The notes under the pieces were generated by a model. It was not told the DNA's origin. It searched no databases and worked only from the letters and a program-made list of their open reading frames with translations. Source: an uncultured Prevotella sp. (GTDB lineage Bacteria; Bacteroidota; Bacteroidia; Bacteroidales; Bacteroidaceae). Taken from it: 64,000 nt of DNA. The stretch is from contig CALUHC010000022.1 in assembly GCA_944320355.1 (NCBI GenBank), positions 62,001 to 126,000 on the forward strand. The letters are read 5' to 3'. The first letter of the stretch is position 1. The number at the start of each line of letters is the position of its first letter. This document shows, one piece after another, positions 24,215 to 31,679 of the stretch. The position numbers and the translations under genes were made by a program.

Positions 24215-24293
24215 CGCACAGCCGTTTGGCAGGCTTTGTTTTTTGGCAGGCCTTTGCCCGGCACGCCAGCTTCATTATAATAAAAGTAAAAAA

Positions 24294-24325
24294 GAATGCG
24301 CATTCAAAATAAATTAGTAAATTTG
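24294..24325 (+). promoter_or_regulatory. lysS promoter with a 12-bp palindrome
   Basis: The -7 box TAAATTTG is at 24318-24325. GAATGCGCATTC (24294-24305), a perfect palindrome, overlaps the expected -33 position and could be an operator. Confidence 0.5.
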
Positions 24326-24350
24326 CAGCTACAATATAGAGAACATTCGA

Positions 24351-26111
24351 ATGACTATGAACGTTTTAGAACTGAGCGAACAGGAACTTGGCAGACGCCA
24401 GAGCCTGCAGGAGCTGCGCGAGATGGGCATCGACCCCTATCCCGCAGCCGAATATCCCACCAACGCTTTCTCCACCGACATCAAGGAAAACTTCCGCGAC
24501 GAGGACGAGCCGAGGCAGGTGTGCATCGCCGGGAGGATGATGAGCCGCCGCGTGATGGGCAAGGCCAGCTTTGCCGAGCTGCAGGACTCGAAGGGAAGGA
24601 TACAGGTTTACATCACCCGCGACGACATCTGTCCGGGCGAAGACAAGGACTTATATAATAAGGTGTTCAAGCGTTTGCTCGACATCGGCGACTTCATCGG
24701 CGTGCGCGGATTCGTGTTCCGCACGCAGACGGGCGAGATTTCGGTGCACGCCAAGGAGCTGACGCTGCTGTCGAAGAGCCTCAAGCCGCTGCCCATAGTG
24801 AAGTACAAGGACGGCGTGGCCTACGACAAGTTTGACGACCCCGAGCTGCGCTACCGCCAGAGGTACGTGGACCTGGTGGTCAACGACGGAGTGAAGGACA
24901 CATTCCTGAAGCGCGCCAAGGTGATAAGCACCATACGCCGCGTGCTCGACGGGGCCGGATACACCGAGGTGGAGACGCCAACGCTGCAGAACATACCGGG
25001 CGGTGCGAGCGCAAGGCCGTTCATAACGCACTTCAACGCGCTCGACACCGATATGTATATGCGCATAGCCACCGAGCTGTATCTGAAGAGACTGATAGTC
25101 GGCGGATTTGAGGGCGTGTATGAGATAGGCAAGAACTTCCGCAACGAGGGCATGGACCGCAACCACAATCCGGAGTTCACCTGCATGGAACTCTACGTGC
25201 AGTACAAGGACTACAACTGGATGATGTCGTTCACCGAGAAGCTGCTCGAAGAGGTGTGCGTGGCCGTGAACGGCAGCACGGAGCGCGAGATAGACGGCAA
25301 CATCGTCAGCTTCAAGGCTCCCTACCGCCGCCTGCCCATACTCGACGCCATAAAGGAGAAGACGGGCTACGACCTCACGGGCATGGACGAGGCACAGATA
25401 CGCGAGGTGTGCGGCAAACTCGGCATGGAGATTGACGACACAATGGGCAAGGGCAAGCTCATAGACGAGATATTCGGCGAGTTCTGCGAGGGCACGTTCA
25501 TACAGCCAACGTTCATCACAGACTATCCCGTGGAGATGTCTCCGCTCACCAAGATGCACCGCTCAAAGCCTGGATTGACCGAGCGCTTCGAGCTGATGGT
25601 CAACGGCAAGGAGCTGGCCAACGCCTACTCCGAGCTGAACGACCCCATAGACCAGGAGCAACGCTTCATAGACCAGATGCGGCTGGCCGACAAGGGTGAC
25701 GACGAGGCCATGGTGATAGACCACGACTTCCTGCGCGCCCTGCAGTACGGCATGCCGCCCACGAGCGGCATCGGCATCGGCATAGACCGCCTGGTGATGC
25801 TCATGACGGGCAAGACGTTCATACAGGAGGTGCTCTTCTTCCCGCAGATGCGCCCAGAGCACAAGGCTCCGCGCAGCTCGGCCGCAGAGTGGGCAGCCGT
25901 GGGCGTGCCGGAGGAGTGGGTGCCGGTGCTCAACAAGTGCGGCTACTACCTCGTGCAAGACATCAAGGACGTGAACCCGCAGAAGCTGCAACAGGATGTC
26001 TGCGGCGTCAACAAGAAGTACAAGCTGGGCTACGACAACCCCAAGGTAGAGACGTTTGCAGCCTGGATAGAGGCCGCGGCCGGACAGGCGGAAGGAGAGA
26101 AGCAAGACTGA
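24351..26111 (+). CDS. lysS: lysyl-tRNA synthetase, class II
   Basis: 586 aa. An OB-fold anticodon domain (residues about 58-170, [21 protein letters not shown]) precedes the class II core. Motif 2 is [19 protein letters not shown] and motif 3 [13 protein letters not shown], with EVETPTLQ before motif 1 residues. It charges tRNA-Lys. About 80 residues at the C-terminus (after the catalytic core, from RPEHKAP) extend beyond the E. coli enzyme and are typical of Bacteroidetes. ATG at 24351 or two codons later. Hairpin terminator follows. Confidence 0.97.
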   Translation: MTMNVLELSEQELGRRQSLQELREMGIDPYPAAEYPTNAFSTDIKENFRDEDEPRQVCIAGRMMSRRVMGKASFAELQDSKGRIQVYITRDDICPGEDKDLYNKVFKRLLDIGDFIGVRGFVFRTQTGEISVHAKELTLLSKSLKPLPIVKYKDGVAYDKFDDPELRYRQRYVDLVVNDGVKDTFLKRAKVISTIRRVLDGAGYTEVETPTLQNIPGGASARPFITHFNALDTDMYMRIATELYLKRLIVGGFEGVYEIGKNFRNEGMDRNHNPEFTCMELYVQYKDYNWMMSFTEKLLEEVCVAVNGSTEREIDGNIVSFKAPYRRLPILDAIKEKTGYDLTGMDEAQIREVCGKLGMEIDDTMGKGKLIDEIFGEFCEGTFIQPTFITDYPVEMSPLTKMHRSKPGLTERFELMVNGKELANAYSELNDPIDQEQRFIDQMRLADKGDDEAMVIDHDFLRALQYGMPPTSGIGIGIDRLVMLMTGKTFIQEVLFFPQMRPEHKAPRSSAAEWAAVGVPEEWVPVLNKCGYYLVQDIKDVNPQKLQQDVCGVNKKYKLGYDNPKVETFAAWIEAAAGQAEGEKQD

Positions 26112-26120
26112 AAAGGGCAC

Positions 26121-26162
26121 GGCCCGGCGCGATGCTGCCGCCATGCGGCGCCGCGCCGGGCC
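26121..26162 (+). terminator. GC-rich hairpin after lysS
   Basis: GGCCCGGCGCG pairs perfectly with CGCGCCGGGCC, and an inner GCCGC/GCGGC hairpin sits in the loop. There is no T-tract, so it may stabilise the transcript rather than terminate it. Confidence 0.5.
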
Positions 26163-26207
26163 ATCACCCACCATACACACTGCCCGTGGACACTAAGTGA
26201 TCAAGAA

Positions 26208-27203
26208 ATGTTCGACTGCGGAAAAATAGCAATCATAGGCGGAGGCAGCTGGGCTACGGCCATTGCCAAGATAGTGGTGAGCCACACTCACCACATCGGC
26301 TGGTATATGAGGCGCGACGACCGCATAGACGACTTCAGGCGACTGGGCCACAACCCGGCCTATCTCATGGGCGTAAGGTTCAACATCGACGAGATATTCT
26401 TCTCCAGCGACATCAACAAGATAGCCGAGAACTACGACACGCTGGTGTTCGTCACGCCCTCGCCCTACATCAAGAACCATCTCAAGAAGCTGCGCGTCAG
26501 GCTGAAGGACAAGTTTGTGGTGACAGCCATAAAGGGCATAGTGCCCGACGAGAACCTGGTCTGCTCGGAGTATTTCCACCAGGTTTACGACGTGCCTTAC
26601 GAGAACCTGTCGTGCCTCGGAGGGCCGTCGCACGCCGAGGAAGTGGCACTTGAGCGGCTGTCATACCTCACCGTGGGCTGCGCCGACCGTGACAAGGCGC
26701 AGGCCTTTGCCGACCTTCTGGCCTGCGACTTCATCAAGACGAAGACCAGCGACGACGTGATAGGCATCGAATACTCGTCGGTGCTCAAGAACGTATACGC
26801 CATAGCGGCCGGCATCTGCAGCGGACTGAAGTTCGGAGACAACTTCCAGGCCGTGCTCATGGCCAACGCCGTGCAGGAGATGTCGCGCCTGCTCACAGCC
26901 GTGCACCCCATAGAGCGCAACGTCTATGACTCCGTTTACCTGGGCGACCTGCTCGTCACGGGCTACAGCAACTTCTCGCGCAACCGCACCTTCGGCACCA
27001 TGATAGGCAAGGGCTACAGCGTGAAGAGCGCGCAGATAGAGATGGAAATGATTGCCGAGGGCTACTTCGGCACAAAGTGCATGAAGGAAATCAACCGCCA
27101 CCTGCACGTCAATATGCCCATACTCGACGCCGTTTACAACATACTCTACGAGCGCATCAGCCCGCAGATAGAGATAAAGCTGCTCACAGACTCGTTCAGA
27201 TAG
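26208..27203 (+). CDS. gpsA: glycerol-3-phosphate dehydrogenase [NAD(P)+]
   Basis: 331 aa. The N-terminal Rossmann motif is IAIIGGGSWATAIAK. FVVTAIKGI and the catalytic-lysine segment SSVLKNVYAIAAGI (Lys about 193) follow, then the substrate loop RTFGTMIGKGYSVKSA. It makes sn-glycerol 3-phosphate from dihydroxyacetone phosphate for phospholipids. It lies 96 nt after lysS and 79 nt before pgi, as in many Bacteroidetes (lysS-gpsA-pgi). A small TGTCGC/GCGACA hairpin directly follows its stop. Confidence 0.95.
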   Translation: MFDCGKIAIIGGGSWATAIAKIVVSHTHHIGWYMRRDDRIDDFRRLGHNPAYLMGVRFNIDEIFFSSDINKIAENYDTLVFVTPSPYIKNHLKKLRVRLKDKFVVTAIKGIVPDENLVCSEYFHQVYDVPYENLSCLGGPSHAEEVALERLSYLTVGCADRDKAQAFADLLACDFIKTKTSDDVIGIEYSSVLKNVYAIAAGICSGLKFGDNFQAVLMANAVQEMSRLLTAVHPIERNVYDSVYLGDLLVTGYSNFSRNRTFGTMIGKGYSVKSAQIEMEMIAEGYFGTKCMKEINRHLHVNMPILDAVYNILYERISPQIEIKLLTDSFR

Positions 27204-27282
27204 TGTCGCAGAAGCGACAGCGGCATTTCGCCACGAGACATCCGTATTGAGATATTAAGCAACAATATAAAGTAAAAAAGCA

Positions 27283-28641
27283 ATGAAAACCATCAGCTTA
27301 GACATCAGCAAGGCCGAGCAGTTCCTCGCAGAGGGAGCCGTGAAGGCCTACGAAGCAAAAGTGAACGAAGCCCGCAAGGCTCTCGAAGACGGCACTTGCC
27401 CGGGCAACGACTTCCTCGGCTGGCTTCACCTTCCGTCGTCCATCACGCCCGCGTTCCTGCAGGAGATACAGGACTGCGCCGACACCCTGCGCGCCAACTG
27501 CGACACCATCGTGGTGGCAGGCATAGGCGGCAGCTATCTCGGAGCGCGCGCCGTGATCGAGGCTTTGGGCAACTCGTTCGGATGGCTCGTGGCCGACGGC
27601 AAGAACCCCACCATCCTCTTTGCCGGCAACAACATAGGCGAGGACTATCTCTCTGAGCTTACCGACTATCTGAAAGGCCGCAAGTTCGGCGTGATCAACA
27701 TATCCAAGTCGGGCACAACGACCGAGACCGCACTGACATTCCGCCTGCTCAAGAAGCAGTGCGAGGACCAGCGGGGCAAGGACGAGGCCCGCAAGGTGAT
27801 AGTGGCCGTGACCGACGCCACCAAGGGAGCTGCCCGCGCAGCCGCTACCAAGGAGGGTTACAAGACCTTCGTCATCCCCGACAACGTTGGCGGGCGCTTC
27901 TCCGTGCTCACGCCGGTGGGCCTGCTGCCCATCGCCTGCGCCGGTTTTGACATCGCGCAGCTCGTAGCCGGAGCCGCCGACATGGAGAAGGCGTGCGCCA
28001 TCGACGTGCCTTTCGGTGAGAATCCCGCAGCCATCTATGCCGCCGTGCGCAACGCCCTCTACAACGAGGCCGGCAAGAAGATAGAGATAATGGTCAACTA
28101 TCAGCCCAAGCTCCACTACTTCAGTGAGTGGTGGAAGCAGCTCTACGGCGAGAGCGAGGGCAAGGACGGCAAGGGCATATTCCCCGCATCGTGCGACTTC
28201 ACCACCGACCTGCACTCCATGGGACAGTGGATTCAGCAGGGCGAGCGCACCATATACGAGACCGTGATCAGCGTGGAGGAGCCCAACACGCACCTGCTCT
28301 TCCCCTCAGACGAGGAGAACCTGGACGGCCTGAACTTCCTTGCGGGCAAGCGCGTTGACCAGGTCAACAAGATGGCCGAGTTGGGAACGCGTCTCGCCCA
28401 CGTGGACGGCGGTGTGCCTAACATACGCATCAGCGTGCCGAAACTCGACGAGCACTGCATCGGACAGCTCATTTACTTCTTCGAGATTGCCTGCGGCATC
28501 AGCGGCAACGTGCTCGGAGTGAACCCGTTCAACCAGCCCGGCGTGGAGGCATACAAGAAGAATATGTTCGCTCTCTTGGACAAACCGGGATACGAGGCCG
28601 ACAGCAAGGCAATAAAGGATAGGCTCGCCAAGGAGGCCTGA
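27283..28641 (+). CDS. pgi: glucose-6-phosphate isomerase
   Basis: 452 aa, the short PGI type (about 450 aa). The sugar-isomerase fold shows [38 protein letters not shown] and [18 protein letters not shown]. The catalytic glutamate region is [15 protein letters not shown]-like and the end carries [12 protein letters not shown]. It interconverts glucose 6-phosphate and fructose 6-phosphate in the cytoplasm. The substrate is also used by the inositol synthase in this window. Followed after 19 nt by a HAD hydrolase gene. Confidence 0.97.
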   Translation: MKTISLDISKAEQFLAEGAVKAYEAKVNEARKALEDGTCPGNDFLGWLHLPSSITPAFLQEIQDCADTLRANCDTIVVAGIGGSYLGARAVIEALGNSFGWLVADGKNPTILFAGNNIGEDYLSELTDYLKGRKFGVINISKSGTTTETALTFRLLKKQCEDQRGKDEARKVIVAVTDATKGAARAAATKEGYKTFVIPDNVGGRFSVLTPVGLLPIACAGFDIAQLVAGAADMEKACAIDVPFGENPAAIYAAVRNALYNEAGKKIEIMVNYQPKLHYFSEWWKQLYGESEGKDGKGIFPASCDFTTDLHSMGQWIQQGERTIYETVISVEEPNTHLLFPSDEENLDGLNFLAGKRVDQVNKMAELGTRLAHVDGGVPNIRISVPKLDEHCIGQLIYFFEIACGISGNVLGVNPFNQPGVEAYKKNMFALLDKPGYEADSKAIKDRLAKEA

Positions 28642-28660
28642 CACAACAATACGCTACGTG

Positions 28661-29386
28661 ATGTACGAGAAAGAAATAAATGAATACAAGCAGAAGTACG
28701 GCTTTGGGGAGTTCTGCCCCAAAGCCGTACTTTTCGATATGGACGGCGTTCTCTACGACTCCATGCCCAACCACGCGCAGAGCTGGCACCGGTCGATGGC
28801 GAGCTTCGGCATTAGGATGTCGGAAGCAGAGGCTTACAAGTACGAGGGTATGCGCGGGGTGGAGACGATAAAGATTGTGGCCCGTGAGCAGTGGCACCGC
28901 GAGATAAGCGACGAGGAGTCGCAGCGGATGTACGACGAGAAGTCGCGCCTGTTCGCCCTGTGCCCCCAGGCCAAGGTTATGGAGGGCGTGCAGGACTTGC
29001 AGCGCAAGATAAAGGCTGCGGGGATGAAGATTGTTGTCGTTACGGGCAGCGGCCAGCACTCGCTGCTCCAGAAGCTGGTGGAGGACTTCCGCGGCCTCGT
29101 AAGCCCCGACCTCATAGTGTCGAGCTTTGACGTTAGCCGCGGCAAACCCAACCCCGAGCCTTATCTCAAGGGGCTGGCCAAGGCGGGAGTGGAGCCGTGG
29201 CAGGCCGTTGTGGTGGAGAACGCGCCGCTCGGTGTGCGCGCCGCCGTGGCCGCAAGGATATTCACCGTGGCCGTGAACACCGGCCCGCTGCCATCCGAAA
29301 TGCTCTCTGCCGAGGGGGCGAGCTTGGTGTTCGGCCGCATGACCGACCTGCGCGACAGCTGGGAAGGCATAGCTGTCGCGCGTTAG
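28661..29386 (+). CDS. HAD-family hydrolase (beta-phosphoglucomutase-like)
   Basis: 241 aa. Motif I is LFDMDGVLYDSM (Asp26, Asp28), motif II VVTGSGQ, the lysine motif SRGKPNPEPYLKG and motif IV VVVENAPLGVRAA. The DxD pair and cap domain fit phosphoglucomutase or sugar-phosphatase types. ATG at 28661 is preferred to GTG at 28658. Location 19 nt after pgi suggests a sugar-phosphate substrate. A perfect 16-bp inverted repeat lies within codons 12-24, so expression may be attenuated inside the gene. Confidence 0.9.
   Translation: MYEKEINEYKQKYGFGEFCPKAVLFDMDGVLYDSMPNHAQSWHRSMASFGIRMSEAEAYKYEGMRGVETIKIVAREQWHREISDEESQRMYDEKSRLFALCPQAKVMEGVQDLQRKIKAAGMKIVVVTGSGQHSLLQKLVEDFRGLVSPDLIVSSFDVSRGKPNPEPYLKGLAKAGVEPWQAVVVENAPLGVRAAVAARIFTVAVNTGPLPSEMLSAEGASLVFGRMTDLRDSWEGIAVAR
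28694..28732 (+). promoter_or_regulatory. intragenic 16-bp perfect hairpin with T-tract
   Basis: AAGTACGGCTTTGGGG (28694-28709) and its exact complement (28717-28732) flank a 7-nt loop and end in TTTT. It starts 33 nt into the HAD coding region and 53 nt after the pgi stop, so it could terminate or attenuate read-through from pgi. Confidence 0.6.
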
Positions 29387-29461
29387 CGCGGATTGCCTGC
29401 CTGTGGCGCAGGCTTTGCTGTGGGCCGTGTTCCGGCCATTATGAGTGGCAGGTTGTGTAAA

Positions 29462-29653
29462 CCCAAATCGGTCATTAGGCCGCCAGGAATATATTTTTGT
29501 CACTTTTCAGGCTTTCCAAGTGCTTTCGCCCTGCCGGCGGCATCTTGTCTGCCGCTTTGTCTCGACGTAGCCCGCTACGCCTTCGACAAAGGCGACTGCC
29601 AATCTGCACGCCGGCAAGACGAAATCACTTTGGACTCTAATGACCGATTTGGG
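29462..29653. mobile_element. element B copy 2
   Basis: A 192-bp element with ends CCCAAATCGGTCATTAG and TCTAATGACCGATTTGGG, same orientation and length as copy 1. The interior again holds CATCTTGTCTGCCG and CGTAGCCCGCTACGCCTTC. No coding capacity recognised. Confidence 0.8.
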
Positions 29654-29658
29654 GTAAA

Positions 29659-29719
29659 CGTTTCGTTCCCGCGCGGTGCCAGGCGTGTGTGCGCCTGGTG
29701 GTCGTGCGGGAACGAAACG
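29659..29719. repeat. nested hairpin between elements B and C
   Basis: CGTTTCGTTCCCGC (29659-29672) pairs with GCGGGAACGAAACG (29706-29719). Inside, CCAGGCG pairs with CGCCTGG. It could be the terminator of the HAD gene or part of a mobile element. Confidence 0.6.
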
Positions 29720-29750
29720 TATTGTGCGTGGGCGCCTTGCGCGCCCTCTT

Positions 29751-29925
29751 AGAGGCTGCTTTGATTTTATCAACTGTCGGCTTGACTTGGATTTTCGAGG
29801 CAGATTGCCCGTTTGGTGATGAGCATAGCGGGCTATGTGACGAACCAAGACGGGGCGGATATGGCCGGAAATGCATTCAAAACGACATAGATATGTTCAG
29901 CTTTGATGAAATCAAAACGGCTTCT
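29751..29925. mobile_element. element C copy 1 (175-bp MITE-like)
   Basis: The ends AGAGGCTGCTTTGATTTTAT and GAAATCAAAACGGCTTCT are imperfect inverted repeats. The interior matches the reverse complement of copy 2 at 61658 (CATAGCGGGCTATGTGACG). Its right end touches the last base of the GH105 stop codon (TAA at 29925-29927). Confidence 0.75.
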
Positions 29926-31091
29926 TATTTTATCTTGGTTATCTCTGAGCCTGCCATGAGGAAGGCGCCGAGGCCGAAGTCGTCGAAGTCTGGCTCGCGG
30001 TCGTAGGTCACCGGCTGTGCCTCCTTGGGCTCCTTTCCGGTGCCCTGCACGTAGCCGAGGAATCCGTTGGGGTGCAGGCAGTCCTTCACCATGGCGTTCC
30101 AGGCGGTGTAGATGACCGGTGCGAACTCGTCGTGGTCCAGCAGGCCGTTGTTCACTCCGTATGCCATTCCGTAGATGAACATGGCCGTTCCGCTGAGCTC
30201 CTTGCCGCCATAGTTCGACGGGTCGTGCAGGCTCACGTTCCAGAAGCCGTCCTCGCGCTGCAGGGGCTTGAGCGCCTTGCACATGGACACGAGCATGGTC
30301 TCGTACTCCTTGCGGTGGCTCTCGTCCTTGGGCAGCAACTCAAGCATACGCGCCATGGCCACCACTATCCAGCCGTTGCCGCGCGACCAGTAGCAGTCCT
30401 CGCCGTTAGGCTCCTTGTATGGAGGGTCGAAGTCGGCGTCGCGCCACCACAGCGAGTCCTTGGGATTGTACAGACCGTTGTCGCCGTGCTTCGTCTTGGT
30501 GTACATATACATATCGTAGGCGCGGTCATAGTATGCCTTGTTGCCGGTCAGGTTGCCCATCTGCGCGAATATTGGCATGGCCATCTGCACCGCGTCTATC
30601 CACGACCAGTCGTCAATCTTGTCGCCGGCCATCATTGTGTCTATGGCCGAGCGTATTGCCTTGATGTACCTTTCGGGCTTCTTCGGGTCGCGCTGGTAGA
30701 GGTAGATGTAGGTCTGCCCGGCGCACAGGTTGTCGGCGTTGCGCGGCAGCACGCCGTTCTTGGTTCCGCGCAGCCCCCAGTTGTGCTTCTCGCCCCACTC
30801 CAGTGCATAGTCGATGTAGCGCTGCTGCGGGTCCACTTCATAGAAGTCCATCAGCCCCTCGAAGTAGTATCCGCGCGTCCACAGGTTGGCCTCGTAGTTC
30901 TTCTTGCGCGAGGGGTAGGGGATGACCTGGCCCGGGTCGCTCCACTTCTGCATGAAGTGGTCGTTGGCCACGCGCATGGCCGTGATGACGCTTTTCTTTG
31001 AAGGCTTGGCCGGATTGGCCGCAGCCGCCGGCACCGCGCCAGCGATGAGCACGGCGCACAGCACGGGAGAAATCATTTTCTTCAGTTTCAT
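29925..31091 (-). CDS. glycoside hydrolase family 105 protein (unsaturated rhamnogalacturonyl hydrolase)
   Basis: 388 aa. The signal peptide MKLKKMISPVLCAVLIAGA ends in AAAA. The six-hairpin (alpha/alpha)6 fold shows NLWTRGYYFEGLMDFYEV, the likely catalytic aspartate in DDWSWIDAVQMAMP, and the substrate motif YWSRGNGWIVVAMARML. It releases unsaturated uronic acid from pectin-derived oligosaccharides in the periplasm. The family call rests on motifs; GH88 is the main alternative. Start set by the signal peptide. It is not within a recognisable pectin locus (no SusC/SusD pair). A TACATTTG promoter lies about 160 nt upstream. Confidence 0.85.
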   Translation of the reverse strand: MKLKKMISPVLCAVLIAGAVPAAAANPAKPSKKSVITAMRVANDHFMQKWSDPGQVIPYPSRKKNYEANLWTRGYYFEGLMDFYEVDPQQRYIDYALEWGEKHNWGLRGTKNGVLPRNADNLCAGQTYIYLYQRDPKKPERYIKAIRSAIDTMMAGDKIDDWSWIDAVQMAMPIFAQMGNLTGNKAYYDRAYDMYMYTKTKHGDNGLYNPKDSLWWRDADFDPPYKEPNGEDCYWSRGNGWIVVAMARMLELLPKDESHRKEYETMLVSMCKALKPLQREDGFWNVSLHDPSNYGGKELSGTAMFIYGMAYGVNNGLLDHDEFAPVIYTAWNAMVKDCLHPNGFLGYVQGTGKEPKEAQPVTYDREPDFDDFGLGAFLMAGSEITKIK

Positions 31092-31253
31092 GATAGCATA
31101 TATTATATTAATTAATGTGTCGAAGCCTGCTTGGGCGGGCGGGCAGGCCGTGCCCCGGCCTTGCGGTTGTTTTTGATTTGCTTTGCGTAAATGTGCGCCT
31201 GCCTGTTGCGCGCGATGCCGCTTTCCCCTGCCGGGGCGTTGGCTTGTATGTTG

Positions 31254-31261
31254 CAAATGTA
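31254..31261 (-). promoter_or_regulatory. -7 promoter box upstream of the GH105 gene
   Basis: TACATTTG on the minus strand matches TAnnTTTG, leaving a leader of about 155 nt. The rest of 31092-31679 holds array 5 and no other gene. Confidence 0.45.
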
Positions 31262-31408
31262 CTACATAATTCCTGCAAACCGGAAAAACGTCTCCGGCTT
31301 TTAATTTTGTTTAACTTATGCCGCAGGGCGGTTCTGGCGCAGGTTCTCGCGGTATGTTCCAGCCTGATGCCGCTGGCTGTGTAACACGTTGATACACAAA
31401 GTGTTGCA

Positions 31409-31509
31409 AAATGGCCCGTTTCGGCTTGCAAAACGGCCCGTTTTAGGGCGCGAAACGGGTCGTTTCATCGTGCGAAACGGCACGTTTTAAAATACGAAAC
31501 GTTTGCGGC
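31409..31509. repeat. 22-bp phased palindrome array 5
   Basis: Five units start at 31409, 31431, 31453, 31475 and 31497, each exactly 22 bp apart. Centres are GCC, GCC, GGT and GCA. The fifth is AAACGTTTGCGG, which lacks the 3-nt centre and resembles a LacI operator. It lies between divergent GH105 and barrel genes. Confidence 0.85.
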
Positions 31510-31679
31510 GGTTTGGCAACGGGGATTCCGCGCAGCTTTTTCACCTCTTTTAATGTCTCGCGGCCACAGGCAGGCGTGGTGGCGGAAAAGCCGGAAAAAG
31601 AGTGAATAATCGTTGAAGTCGATTAAACGTTCTGCCGCCTTTGCCGTCAAAAACACGTAACAAATCCCTAAGCATAGAA

